Shown in pieces: positions 1 through 8,030 of a DNA stretch of 64,000 bases. Both the position numbers and the translations under genes were made by a program. Positions within the stretch are counted from its first letter, which is position 1, and every line of letters begins with the position of its first letter. The stretch lies in assembly GCF_042854845.1 (NCBI RefSeq), contig NZ_AP031498.1, positions 2,728,001 to 2,792,000 on the forward strand. The letters are read 5' to 3'. The stretch comes from Maricurvus nonylphenolicus (lineage in GTDB: Bacteria; Pseudomonadota; Gammaproteobacteria; Pseudomonadales; Cellvibrionaceae). The notes under the pieces are model-generated. The model did not search any database, was not told the DNA's origin, and worked only from the letters and a program-made list of their open reading frames with translations.

Positions 1-2039
1 CGCCAAAAAATAAAGCACTGCTCGCCAAACGCGATGACATCCAGGCGCAAATCGATGCCTGGCACAAAGAGCGCGCAAGCCAAGGCCATGACGCTGCTGC
101 TTATAAAGCTTTCTTGCAGGAAATTGGCTACCTGTTGCCAGAAGGTCCTGAGTTTAAAGTTACCACTCAGAACGTTGACGAAGAGATCGCCACACAGGCG
201 GGCCCACAGCTGGTTGTACCGGTTAAAAACGCCCGTTTTGCACTGAACGCTGCTAATGCTCGTTGGGGTAGCCTGTACGATGCACTGTACGGTACCGATG
301 CCATTTCAGAAGAAGGTGGTGCTGAGCGTGCCGGTGGTTACAACCCAACTCGTGGTGCCAAGGTAATTGCCTTTGCTCGAAACCACCTGGATAACGCTGC
401 GCCTCTGGCCAACGGTTCTCACGTTGACTCTACTCAGTACGCGGTTAAAGGCGGTCAACTGGTTGTTTCTCTGGCCGATGGTTCCGAAACCGGTCTGGCA
501 CAGCCTGAAAAATTCCTGGGTTATAACGGCTCAGAGGAAGCGCCAAGCGCTGTACTGCTGAAAAACAACGGCCTGCACATCGAGATTCAAATCGATCGCG
601 AAGCCAGCATTGGTAAAACCGATGCAGCTGGCGTACAGGATCTGCTGGTTGAAGCCGCAGTTACCACCATTATGGACTGTGAAGACTCTGTTGCTGCTGT
701 AGATGCCGAAGACAAGGTTGAGGTTTACAGCAACTGGTTGGGCCTGATGAAAGGTACGCTGAGCGAGTCTTTCGTTAAAGGTGGCAAAGAAGTTACCCGC
801 GCCATGAACCCGGATCGTACCTACAAAGCTGCCGACGGCTCAGAGCTGTCTCTGCACGGTCGCTCTCTGCTGTTCGTTCGTAACGTTGGCCACCTGATGA
901 CTAACCCGGCGATCCTGGACAAAGACGGCAACGAAGTCCCTGAAGGCATCATGGATGGCATGGTTACTGTGCTGGCCGCTATGCACGACCTGAAAGGCAA
1001 TACCTCCCGCACCAACAGCCGCGCAGGCAGCGTAAATATCGTTAAGCCTAAGATGCACGGCCCTGAAGAAGTGGCTTTTGCTGTAGAGCTGTTCGAGCGT
1101 GTTGAGCAGGCCCTGGGCCTGGAAAAGAACACCCTGAAAGTTGGCATTATGGACGAGGAACGTCGTACTACTGTTAACCTGAAGGAATGTATCCGTGTTG
1201 CCAGCGAGCGTGTTGTATTTATTAACACCGGCTTCCTGGATCGCACCGGTGACGAAATCCATACCTCCATGCTGGCCGGTCCTTTTGTACCTAAGACCAT
1301 CATGAAGCAGCAAGCGTGGATCAACGCTTACGAAGACTGGAACGTTGATGTAGGTATCGAGTGCGGTCTGCCAGGCAAATCCCAGATTGGTAAAGGTATG
1401 TGGGCCATGCCAGACGAAATGGCAGCCATGCTGGAGCAGAAAATTGGCCATCCGAAATCCGGCGCCAACACTGCATGGGTTCCGTCTCCAAACGGTGCCA
1501 CCCTGCACAGCACGCATTACCACCAGATCAATGTTATCGAGCGCCAAAAAGAACTGGCTAGCCGTGAGCGCGCCAGCCTGGACGACATTCTGAGCATTCC
1601 ATTGATGGAAGATGCTTCCAGCCTGACCGATGAGCAGATCAAGTTCGAGCTGGATAACAACGCACAGGGCATCCTGGGTTATGTTGTTCGCTGGATTGAT
1701 GTTGGCGTTGGCTGTTCTAAAGTACCTGATATCAACAACGTCGGTTTGATGGAAGACCGCGCAACTCTGCGTATTTCTTCTCAGCATCTGGCTAACTGGT
1801 TGGAACACGGTGTGTGTACCGAAGAGCAGGTGATGGAAGCCATGAAGCGTATGGCGGCTGTTGTAGATGAGCAGAACGCTGGCGACCCTGAGTACACCAA
1901 TATGGCACCAGGTTTTGACGGTATTGCTTTTAAAGCCGCTTGCGACCTCGTCTTCAAAGGTAAAGAGCAACCAGCCGGCTACACCGAGCCTCTACTGCAC
2001 GCCTACCGTATTGATCGCAAAGCCCAAATTAACGGTTAA
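1..2039 (+). CDS. glcB: Malate synthase G, 5' end cut by window
   Basis: Condenses glyoxylate with acetyl-CoA to malate in the glyoxylate pathway; a monomeric cytosolic enzyme. The frame is open from the first bases of the window (from base 3), so the start lies outside; about 678 codons are visible and the family is about 720-730 residues, so roughly 45 residues are missing. Recognisable blocks are the MNPDRTY stretch, the GRSLLFVRNVGHLMTNP block and IMDEERRTTVNLK, all typical of the G isoform. The gene ends just before a strong intrinsic terminator at 2083-2107, so it is the last gene of its transcript. Identification is secure from the length and conserved blocks; nothing abnormal is seen in the visible part. 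Confidence 0.96.
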   Translation, partial: PKNKALLAKRDDIQAQIDAWHKERASQGHDAAAYKAFLQEIGYLLPEGPEFKVTTQNVDEEIATQAGPQLVVPVKNARFALNAANARWGSLYDALYGTDAISEEGGAERAGGYNPTRGAKVIAFARNHLDNAAPLANGSHVDSTQYAVKGGQLVVSLADGSETGLAQPEKFLGYNGSEEAPSAVLLKNNGLHIEIQIDREASIGKTDAAGVQDLLVEAAVTTIMDCEDSVAAVDAEDKVEVYSNWLGLMKGTLSESFVKGGKEVTRAMNPDRTYKAADGSELSLHGRSLLFVRNVGHLMTNPAILDKDGNEVPEGIMDGMVTVLAAMHDLKGNTSRTNSRAGSVNIVKPKMHGPEEVAFAVELFERVEQALGLEKNTLKVGIMDEERRTTVNLKECIRVASERVVFINTGFLDRTGDEIHTSMLAGPFVPKTIMKQQAWINAYEDWNVDVGIECGLPGKSQIGKGMWAMPDEMAAMLEQKIGHPKSGANTAWVPSPNGATLHSTHYHQINVIERQKELASRERASLDDILSIPLMEDASSLTDEQIKFELDNNAQGILGYVVRWIDVGVGCSKVPDINNVGLMEDRATLRISSQHLANWLEHGVCTEEQVMEAMKRMAAVVDEQNAGDPEYTNMAPGFDGIAFKAACDLVFKGKEQPAGYTEPLLHAYRIDRKAQING

Positions 2040-2082
2040 TCGTTAAATAGCTTTGCCGCTAACGTTTTAGCGCACCATTGTA

Positions 2083-2107
2083 GCCCGGCCATGTGCCGGG
2101 CTTTTTT
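2083..2107 (+). terminator. Intrinsic terminator of glcB
   Basis: A 7-bp GC stem (GCCCGGC with GCCGGGC, loop CATGT) is followed directly by six T, 44 bases after the glcB stop codon. Confidence 0.92.
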
Positions 2108-2224
2108 GTGCCTAAGAAAGGCAATTCCTTTAGATGACATTTTTATAAAAAAGAGATGTCTGTTTTCTTGCGCTTGTCACATTTCATGACTACGCAGGTT
2201 TCACGGTATGGAGACACTAACGTT

Positions 2225-2233
2225 TTATGCACA
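2225..2233 (+). promoter_or_regulatory. Outlying DnaA-box match
   Basis: TTATGCACA fits TTWTNCACA. It lies about 190 bp upstream of the three-box cluster at 2416-2454 and in the same orientation as the first box of that cluster. Confidence 0.5.
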
Positions 2234-2415
2234 CTTGACTGTGACCATTTGGTCTACCTATAAAAACGACCTTCAAAACATAAAAAGACACTTTGAAAAC
2301 AGTGTAACCTACTGATTGTAAAGGGTTTATATGGTTGCGGTTAAATTTTAAACAAATTGTCGCCAGCCCCATAAACTGGGGGATTGAAAGTCGTTAATAA
2401 ACTTTTTCCACTAAG

Positions 2416-2454
2416 TTATGCACAGATACTGTGGAAAACATTAATTGTGGATAA
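2416..2454. promoter_or_regulatory. Cluster of three DnaA boxes
   Basis: TTATGCACA at 2416-2424 (+), TGTGGAAAA at 2430-2438 (reverse of TTTTCCACA) and TGTGGATAA at 2446-2454 (reverse of the perfect box TTATCCACA) lie within 39 bp. A further near match, TTTTCCACT, lies at about 2404-2412. The spacing between neighbouring boxes is 5 and 7 bp. This could be an origin-like element, a DnaA-titrating site or a DnaA-controlled promoter region; the sequence alone does not decide. Confidence 0.6.
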
Positions 2455-2511
2455 CGACACACTAAGAGTGCTTTCGAATAAGGCAGATATGAACTTTTAT
2501 CGTGCGCGCTC

Positions 2512-2517
2512 TATAAT
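2512..2517 (+). promoter_or_regulatory. -10 element of trmH promoter
   Basis: A perfect TATAAT lies 48 bp before the trmH start codon, inside an imperfect inverted repeat of GCGCG/CGCGC. The matching -35 region (about 2489-2494) is weak, which may mean an activator or DnaA upstream matters. Confidence 0.6.
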
Positions 2518-2564
2518 GCGCGCCGATTTCCCAAGCACCAACCTAGAGTAGGGCAGCCTTTGTT

Positions 2565-3281
2565 ATGACCCCAGAGCGTTATGCAACCATTAAGCGCGTA
2601 CTTGATCAGCGACAGCCTGATTTAACTGTTATCACTGATGAGGTGCACAAAGGTCGCAACCTGTCTGCCATCATGCGCAATTGCGATGCTGTCGGAATAG
2701 ATTGCATGCACTGCGTGGTTCCACAGCGAGGCTTCAGAAACTTTCGTGGTACTGACCTGGGAACCCACAAGTGGGTAGATGCTGAGGTGTATGACAGTAT
2801 CGACCAGCCCATCGACAAGCTCCAGAAACAGGGTTTTCAGGTGGTTGCAGCGCATTTAAGTGATGACGCCGTTGATTATCGAGAGGTCGATTACACAAAG
2901 CCTACAGCGCTACTAATGGGAACGGAAAAGGAGGGGGTAAGTAGCGAGGCTCTCGCAGCGGCAGACACACATGTAACTATTCCCATGGTCGGCATGGTTG
3001 AATCGTTTAACGTGTCTGTGGCCTGCGCCATTATTCTTGTCGAAGCACAACGCCAACGACAACTTGCGGGTCTCTATAACACATCTCGCATGGATCCTGA
3101 TCGATATCGCACGCGCCTGTTTCGCTGGTGCCAGCCGATTGTTACCCAGTTTTGTGATGAGCGTGGTCTTGCTTATCCGCCAATTGACGAAGAGGGTGAG
3201 ATAATCGATCCCCCTGGCTGGTATAAAGCTGTTCGCGAGGGTAGAGCACCACTAAAAGCAGCAGATGTATCTGAGACATAA
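2565..3281 (+). CDS. trmH: tRNA (guanosine-18-2'-O)-methyltransferase TrmH
   Basis: A SpoU/SPOUT-family enzyme that methylates the ribose of G18 in the D-loop of tRNAs with S-adenosylmethionine. At 238 residues it is close to the usual length (E. coli 229). The three family motifs are visible: motif 1 around N32 with R38 and N39, motif 2 MGTEKEG at 118-124, and motif 3 from IPM at 139 through ESFNVSVA at about 146-153, which forms the trefoil-knot cofactor site. The C-terminal extension carries basic helices as in TrmH. The start ATG is preceded by only a weak ribosome-binding site. The gene stands alone, behind a consensus -10 element and a DnaA-box cluster. Confidence 0.93.
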   Translation: MTPERYATIKRVLDQRQPDLTVITDEVHKGRNLSAIMRNCDAVGIDCMHCVVPQRGFRNFRGTDLGTHKWVDAEVYDSIDQPIDKLQKQGFQVVAAHLSDDAVDYREVDYTKPTALLMGTEKEGVSSEALAAADTHVTIPMVGMVESFNVSVACAIILVEAQRQRQLAGLYNTSRMDPDRYRTRLFRWCQPIVTQFCDERGLAYPPIDEEGEIIDPPGWYKAVREGRAPLKAADVSET

Positions 3282-3315
3282 AAAAAACCCTGAACTCTGG
3301 GGGAGGGTTCAGGGT
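3281..3315 (-). terminator. Strong leftward intrinsic terminator
   Basis: The minus strand has a perfect 9-bp stem (ACCCTGAAC pairing with GTTCAGGGT, arms at 3287-3295 and 3307-3315, loop of 11) followed by a T run that reaches the last base of the trmH stop codon. It ends transcripts coming from the K+ channel gene or from the candidate RNA. Confidence 0.88.
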
Positions 3316-3490
3316 CAAGACCATTAGGAGTGAAACATTTAAGGTACATGGCCCACCAAGGCACAGACCTTAAAACGAGCCTCTCGGCTCTACCGGTGTC
3401 TACGTACACTTGGGGGGATGTGCGCCACCAGTTAACTTAAGTATCGGCCACCAACGCCAAACTTCCAGTTAGCCTATTGGCCTTTTTAAA
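3282..3490 (-). ncRNA. Candidate structured RNA or structured 3' UTR
   Basis: This roughly 200-bp stretch lies between the stop of the K+ channel gene and the stop of trmH. Read on the minus strand it holds a 5-bp GAGCC/GGCTC stem closed by a GAGA (GNRA) tetraloop (3377-3390), an 8-bp perfect stem of TTTAAGGT with ACCTTAAA (3338-3345 with 3367-3374), and then a 9-bp terminator stem with seven or more T. The GNRA loop and the T-tract both favour the minus strand. It may be an independent small RNA or the 3' UTR of the channel transcript; no convincing promoter was found inside it. Confidence 0.4.
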
Positions 3491-3532
3491 CGGATTCGTA
3501 ATAAGTTGACTGCCTAGTATTGAGATTTGTAA

Positions 3533-4318
3533 TTAGTCTTTCGGCTTCCTTTCGAGCAGGACATCCATCTTCTCGTGCAGGGACTGGATTTGCGCCTCTA
3601 GTTTCTCAACCCTGTCCAGTGTTTGCGCAATCCGGTCATGCTCATCTTTTTCTGTTCGAGAAATAAACAGGGCGGCGAAGCTTGCTGTCAGCATGGCAAA
3701 CAAGCCAATACCAATCAGCATCAAAACCCCAGCAAAAAACCTTCCCATATCTGATGTTGGCACAACATCACCATAGCCAACCGTTGTCACAGTTACCCAG
3801 GCCCAGTAAATACCTTCAGAAGCGTTATTAATACCCGGATCTATGACAGCGATCATAAAGCCGGCCATCACAATCACGATAGCTGCACCGCACAGGGTAG
3901 GGCCAAGTGAATTTTGTGATAACAGGTGGCGTACTGATGAGCCCACATGCCACAGAAGCGATAACAATGTAAGCAGTCGTAAAGCCCGCAGTGCCAGCAC
4001 ATAGGGGCCTACCCCCCAGAGAATGGGAAGGCCAAGAATAATGATTAACAGGTTAATCCAATTGCCTTTCAGGTATCGCTTTGTGTCATCAACTAGAACG
4101 CTTAGGGCGGTTGTTTCAACAATAAACAACCCCCAGAGAATGGCATCGTGAAAATAGGTGAACTGATAACTGCTATCTTTGGTGCTCAAGTACCAAAGAG
4201 AAATTATCCATAAGGTGGCGGCCAACATGGGCCACTCAAGAATTTGACTGCAAAGACGCGCCCTGGAATTTTCTTCCGGATCTACACCGCTAAGACCAAT
4301 GACCTGGGTCCATTTCAT
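3533..4318 (-). CDS. Voltage-gated-type potassium channel, 6TM
   Basis: An inner-membrane ion channel protein of 261 residues. The selectivity filter TVGYGD lies at 179-184 between two hydrophobic helices (pore helix and S6), preceded by several membrane helices from about residue 30. A short S4-like segment near 108-122 has only two or three arginines (ALRALRLL), so voltage sensing may be weak. The C-terminal tail (about 221-255) is charged and heptad-like and probably forms a coiled coil that holds the tetramer. It faces away from the next gene across a 282-bp gap, and its transcript probably ends at the terminator at 3281-3315. K+ selectivity is inferred from GYGD. Confidence 0.9.
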   Translation of the reverse strand: MKWTQVIGLSGVDPEENSRARLCSQILEWPMLAATLWIISLWYLSTKDSSYQFTYFHDAILWGLFIVETTALSVLVDDTKRYLKGNWINLLIIILGLPILWGVGPYVLALRALRLLTLLSLLWHVGSSVRHLLSQNSLGPTLCGAAIVIVMAGFMIAVIDPGINNASEGIYWAWVTVTTVGYGDVVPTSDMGRFFAGVLMLIGIGLFAMLTASFAALFISRTEKDEHDRIAQTLDRVEKLEAQIQSLHEKMDVLLERKPKD

Positions 4319-4455
4319 ATGTGACTTCCTTCACATAACCGCTTTATACGAATTCTAGCGTGACTTATACCACATTCGTCGAGCCTTGCCTTTGCTAAAT
4401 TTAACGACATAACCTTTCATTCCGTTACAGGCTTAATCAGTGTGACGGACGAGTA

Positions 4456-4485
4456 GGGCACTGCAGGAAAACAACTGCAGAGCCC
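4456..4485. repeat. Inverted repeat GGGC-A-CTGCAG / CTGCAG-A-GCCC
   Basis: Two arms of 11 bases pair except for one central A-A mismatch, with an 8-base loop. It sits in the 282-bp divergent gap between the K+ channel and the membrane/VWA operon, about 115 bp before the latter's start. There is no T-tract, so an operator or a 5' UTR hairpin is more likely than a terminator. Confidence 0.45.
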
Positions 4486-4600
4486 AAACGTTTGATTGTT
4501 GTTGCCTCGATTGCTTTAATGATTATCTGCTTACCTCGAGGTTTCAGGTCAGGCATCCCGAGTTGTTGTGGTATCCACCTATCTGCTGAGGGTCGCTGAA

Positions 4601-6082
4601 ATGTCCGAGATTTATCAATTACTCCCTACGCCAGCCTGGGTCTCATCCCTGGTTTTACTATCCCTGTTAATGCTTGTGCTCTACCTCTCGCGTGAGTCGA
4701 GTCACAAAGCCATTCACGATTTTTTTCACTTGCTGTATAGCTCCATGAGACTAATGGCTCGCTCACTGGGTCTTGCTGAAAAGCGGTTACATGCACGCAA
4801 TAAGGAGGTTTTGCTCGATCTGGGGCGAGAACATGCCGAGCGAGAACTACAGCGTGAATTCTTCCGCATTAATAAGTTTGTCGAACGTGATTTGGGAGGG
4901 TATCCCAAGTTACAGCGTTCAATAGAAGAGCAAATTACGCTTATTGATGAGGATTATCGACAAAGTGCTGCCGTACCTCAGCCATCACCAGAATGGCTGG
5001 ATGCTGTCGAATCCCTTGCCAAGCTACATCTTAAAGACAAGGGCCAACACCTTACTGGCAAGATTCTGGCTGACGTTCACCAGGCTGCTGAAGATCAACA
5101 GCGGGACACACTGCAAAGTTATCGCGAAGCCACGGCCGAAAGGCATCGTATTTTGAAAAAATTATCACCGTACTGGCGACGACTGTCTAACCGCATTGAT
5201 GAGATAGGTACCCATCTGCAAGAACTGGTCATCCGGGCGCAAAACATTGATCGAAAAATGGAGCAGTTTGAAGAGATAACACGTGGCACAGACAAAGCGG
5301 TTCAAATGCTTAAAGCTTCGGCCGTAACACAGTTTTCCATTGCGCTATTTGTGGTCATTATTGCTGTTGGCGGGGCCTTCTTTAACTTTCACCTTATCGC
5401 CTTGCCTATGTCCGAGATGGTTGGAGCCAGTAGTCGTATTGCCGGCGTGCAGGTGGCTGACCTGGCCGCACTGGTGATTATCTTTCTTGAAATCACGATG
5501 GGTATCTTTTTGCTGGAGACGCTGCATATAACCCGATTATTTCCCATTATTGGTGCGATGGATGACCGTATGCGACGCCGAATGATGTGGGCTTTCGCTT
5601 CTATCTTAATTATTTTGGCTAGCGTTGAAGCGGGTCTCGCCTTTATGCGAGATCAAATAGCCATGGATTTGGCTGCGCTTAGAACATCCCTGGCGGGTGC
5701 AGAGGCGGCAGATGAGTCACTGGTAAATAGCTGGATTCCTCTAGCGGCAAATATGACCATGGGCTTTATCCTGCCTCTGGCACTGACAGTTGTCGCCATT
5801 CCGCTCGAATATCTGCTGCAAACAGGCAGGACGGTATTTGGCATGCTGGCTGAAGCGCTATTACGGATCGCGGCTGTAACTATCCGCTTGCTGGGTAATG
5901 CCATGCGTCATATCAGTCGCTTGCTTATCAGTATCTACGACATGGTCATTATGTTGCCGCTATGGCTTGAGCAGCTCGGTAGGCAGCGTCGCAATGAAAA
6001 AACGTTAAAAGCCGTTGGTGCCAATATCTCACAAGAGGATCCCTCTGTAGCAAAAGAGCCTATAGCTCGGGAGGCATCCTAA
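4601..6082 (+). CDS. Uncharacterised multi-pass membrane protein with coiled-coil region
   Basis: I do not recognise a family. The start ATG at 4601 is preferred to an in-frame GTG at 4568 because GAGGG lies about 8 bases upstream; this gives 493 residues. Membrane helices are seen at about 12-30, 242-264, 284-306, 328-348 and 378-404. Between the first and second is a long charged helical region of about 200 residues (about 35-240), probably cytoplasmic and coiled-coil-forming. A basic stretch MDDRMRRRMM lies at about 320-329, and amphipathic helices cover 411-456. The stop codon overlaps the start of the VWA lipoprotein, so the two proteins are translationally coupled and probably work together at the inner membrane/periplasm interface. 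Function unknown. Confidence 0.8.
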   Translation: MSEIYQLLPTPAWVSSLVLLSLLMLVLYLSRESSHKAIHDFFHLLYSSMRLMARSLGLAEKRLHARNKEVLLDLGREHAERELQREFFRINKFVERDLGGYPKLQRSIEEQITLIDEDYRQSAAVPQPSPEWLDAVESLAKLHLKDKGQHLTGKILADVHQAAEDQQRDTLQSYREATAERHRILKKLSPYWRRLSNRIDEIGTHLQELVIRAQNIDRKMEQFEEITRGTDKAVQMLKASAVTQFSIALFVVIIAVGGAFFNFHLIALPMSEMVGASSRIAGVQVADLAALVIIFLEITMGIFLLETLHITRLFPIIGAMDDRMRRRMMWAFASILIILASVEAGLAFMRDQIAMDLAALRTSLAGAEAADESLVNSWIPLAANMTMGFILPLALTVVAIPLEYLLQTGRTVFGMLAEALLRIAAVTIRLLGNAMRHISRLLISIYDMVIMLPLWLEQLGRQRRNEKTLKAVGANISQEDPSVAKEPIAREAS

Positions 6083-6738
6083 TGAACAAGCTTGCTGTGA
6101 TTAGCCTGACAATCCTATCAACAATCTTAATGACTGCCTGTAGCAGTGATCAGCCTAAAAACTACCAGCGCGGGGTCTACTTGCTACTCGACACTTCTGG
6201 TACCTACACGCAGGAGTTGGAAAAAGCGCAGCAGATTATTAACTATATGTTGGCTCATCTAGAGCCTGGTGACAGCTTTGCTGTGGCGCGCATCGACAGC
6301 GGTAGCTTTAATGAAAAGGATATTATCGCCAAGGTGGTGCTCGATGCTCGGCCATCGGCGTCTAACCGACAAAAGCGTGAATTTGCAGCCACTGTTGATG
6401 CGTTCGTTAAGCAGGTAAAAAGTAGTGCCTACACCGATATTTCCGGCGGTCTGCTACAGGCTATCGAGTTCCTTAATGAAACCAATGTAGGTCAAAAGCA
6501 CATTCTGATTTTTTCAGACCTAAAAGAAGAGCTGCCCGAAGGCTTTGTCAGGGATTTTGATCTTGTGCTTGATGGCTTTACCGTAAAGGCACTTAATGTC
6601 ACCAAATTACGCTCAGACAATCAGGATCCCGGGGAATACCTGGAGCGGGTGTCGCAGTGGCAGGAGCGTGTCGTCAGTGGCGGGGGCAGCTGGGCTGTTG
6701 TTAATGACCTCGATCGCTCGGATGCACTGTCGCTCTAA
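6082..6738 (+). CDS. Lipoprotein with von Willebrand factor A-like domain
   Basis: A 218-residue lipoprotein: signal helix followed by a lipobox LMTAC with the lipidated cysteine at 20. The mature part opens with a beta strand and DTSGT (37-41), which resembles the MIDAS metal-binding motif DxSxS with T in the last position. Alternating strands and helices follow, including ILIFSDLKEE, the usual place of the later MIDAS acidic residue. VWA domains usually bind protein partners through a divalent metal ion. The start overlaps the stop of the preceding membrane-protein gene by one base, so the pair forms one operon. No adjacent ATPase such as MoxR is present, which separates it from the common MoxR-VWA systems. 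Confidence 0.8.
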   Translation: MNKLAVISLTILSTILMTACSSDQPKNYQRGVYLLLDTSGTYTQELEKAQQIINYMLAHLEPGDSFAVARIDSGSFNEKDIIAKVVLDARPSASNRQKREFAATVDAFVKQVKSSAYTDISGGLLQAIEFLNETNVGQKHILIFSDLKEELPEGFVRDFDLVLDGFTVKALNVTKLRSDNQDPGEYLERVSQWQERVVSGGGSWAVVNDLDRSDALSL

Positions 6739-6747
6739 CGTTTTCCA

Positions 6748-7086
6748 TCAGTGAGCCACAAGCCCTACAACATCACTGATTAGCACCTCAAGACGAGCAG
6801 CGGTAGCGCTACGCGCTACGCGCTCATCCAAAATCTTGCGCAAATCAGTCAATCGCGTTCTGGCGCGCTTAAACTCAACCGTTACAGGCTCGTACTCAAG
6901 GTGGTGGTCCTGAATGCTGAGTTTTGCCAGTTCTGAGCTTTCAACATTGACAGCACTGATCAGATCGAAAAAGAGATCTTTGGTCTCAATAGTGGCTGCC
7001 TCCCAATAGGCATCTTCCAGGCCAGCAACGAGCTCACTCATGGTCTTAAGTGCATCGGCAATACTTGCAGGGGTCATAAACTCCAT
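6748..7086 (-). CDS. Small uncharacterised helical protein
   Basis: 112 residues, acidic, almost entirely predicted helical with no signal peptide, no membrane segment and no cysteine. It is convergent with the VWA lipoprotein gene (9-base gap). The start ATG is followed three codons later by another ATG, so the exact start is uncertain. I do not recognise a family; the regular spacing of charged and hydrophobic residues suggests a helical bundle. Coding status rests on the good length without overlap and on its normal composition. Confidence 0.6.
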   Translation of the reverse strand: MEFMTPASIADALKTMSELVAGLEDAYWEAATIETKDLFFDLISAVNVESSELAKLSIQDHHLEYEPVTVEFKRARTRLTDLRKILDERVARSATAARLEVLISDVVGLVAH

Positions 7087-7223
7087 CCATCCGCACAGGT
7101 TGTTTATCGTAATAACCAGTATAGATGCTTATAGCAAAGCGCAAATACCTATTGGCATCTATTTCTTGTTAGGGCTTTTTAGCAGGAGTACCGACTGAAC
7201 GGTCAAAAAGGTGGTCTAATAGT

Positions 7224-7237
7224 GCAACTAACGTTGC
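7224..7237. promoter_or_regulatory. Perfect inverted repeat, possible TetR operator
   Basis: GCAAC-TAAC-GTTGC is a perfect 5-bp palindrome 72 bp before the TetR-family start codon. A second, looser palindrome (ACCG-N6-CGGT) lies at about 7189-7202. TetR proteins usually repress their own promoter through such sites; assignment is inference. Confidence 0.4.
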
Positions 7238-7308
7238 CCCATAGTCTGCAAGCGTGTAATCTTTAGCGCGGTTAATATCTAAAACGGTTTGATTATCAAG
7301 GCCTTGGA

Positions 7309-7941
7309 ATGGATAAAGCAAAGCAGAAAGTCCAGCAGTTTCGTGATCGTGAACAGGCAATTCTTGATGCAGCTCTACAGCTGATGCTTGATCATGGCGA
7401 GGAAAATGTCACGGTAGAGCAAATTGCTGAAGCGGTAGATATCGGTAAGGGAACCATATACAAGCACTTTTCCTCTAAGAGCGAGATTTATATCCGCTTG
7501 ATGTTCGACTACGAGCTGCAAGTAAAAGACAAGCTTACGGCAGCCATAGCCAAGGCAGAGCAGGGGGATTATGCTGCTCCTGCTCGCTGTTATTTTGAGA
7601 GCCGTATTTCTGATCCCGTACGTTACCGCTTGTTTATGCGCCTGGAAGAGCGCCTGGTACAGCTGGGCGACCAAAAGGAAAAGCTCGAAGAGCTGGATAA
7701 AATACGCCGCGATATCATGTCCATCTTTAACGATGTTATGTCAAAGCGAATTGCTGAAGGGCTCGTCAAGGATTATCCGCCATATTTCTATTATGCCGCT
7801 TACTGGGCTCTTACCCAGGGCGCCGTTGATCTATACACGTCCCCCATCTTTGAGGGGGTGATTGATGATATGGAAGGCCTAATGAAGTTTATTATGGAAA
7901 TGGGTGTCCATATGGGCCAATTCCCACCAAAGGCGCCCTAA
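7309..7941 (+). CDS. TetR-family transcriptional regulator
   Basis: A 210-residue DNA-binding repressor. The N-terminal helix-turn-helix lies at about 35-54 with the typical signature of the family (VTVEQIAEAVDIGKGTIYKHF, of which IGKGTIYKHF is the recognition helix). The C-terminal two thirds is an all-helical ligand-binding domain that I cannot match to a specific subfamily. No divergent target gene is adjacent: upstream lies a small convergent gene, downstream a strong terminator, so the regulon is probably elsewhere or autoregulatory. The ATG start puts the HTH at the usual distance from the N-terminus. Confidence 0.92.
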   Translation: MDKAKQKVQQFRDREQAILDAALQLMLDHGEENVTVEQIAEAVDIGKGTIYKHFSSKSEIYIRLMFDYELQVKDKLTAAIAKAEQGDYAAPARCYFESRISDPVRYRLFMRLEERLVQLGDQKEKLEELDKIRRDIMSIFNDVMSKRIAEGLVKDYPPYFYYAAYWALTQGAVDLYTSPIFEGVIDDMEGLMKFIMEMGVHMGQFPPKAP

Positions 7942-7956
7942 GCCCTACATCTGAAT

Positions 7957-7985
7957 CTCCCTGCATTAAAGATGCAGGGAGTTTT
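7957..7985 (+). terminator. Intrinsic terminator of the tetR gene
   Basis: A perfect 10-bp stem (CTCCCTGCAT with ATGCAGGGAG, loop TAAAG) is followed by four T, 16 bases after the stop codon. Confidence 0.9.
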
Positions 7986-8030
7986 GCCGCTAGCATAAAC
8001 AGGGTATAACTTTTGTTAACGGTTACAGCC

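Larger units (their letters stand above)
2040..2564. other. 525-bp AT-rich intergenic region with DnaA boxes
   Basis: No convincing gene is present between glcB and trmH. After the glcB terminator the sequence is AT-rich (poly-A/T runs near 2140 and 2345) and holds four 9-mers fitting TTWTNCACA, one of them the perfect consensus TTATCCACA in reverse orientation. A TATAAT promoter element for trmH closes the region at 2512. The density of DnaA boxes is far above chance for this length (about 0.03 expected). Confidence 0.7.

Noticed and set aside
840..1970. Long open frames antisense to glcB
   Set aside because: They mirror the codon bias of malate synthase and have no family resemblance or ribosome-binding site.
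2040..2564. Chromosomal replication origin
   Set aside because: DnaA boxes are real matches, but no dnaA, dnaN, gidA or rpmH neighbour and no skew data; reported only as a cluster.
3282..3490. Resemblance to 6S RNA (GCCGATA, GTGGCGC strings and a final GAAC/GTTC hairpin)
   Set aside because: No closing stem between the ends and a terminal T-tract hairpin where 6S RNA has its internal one; gene neighbours also differ.
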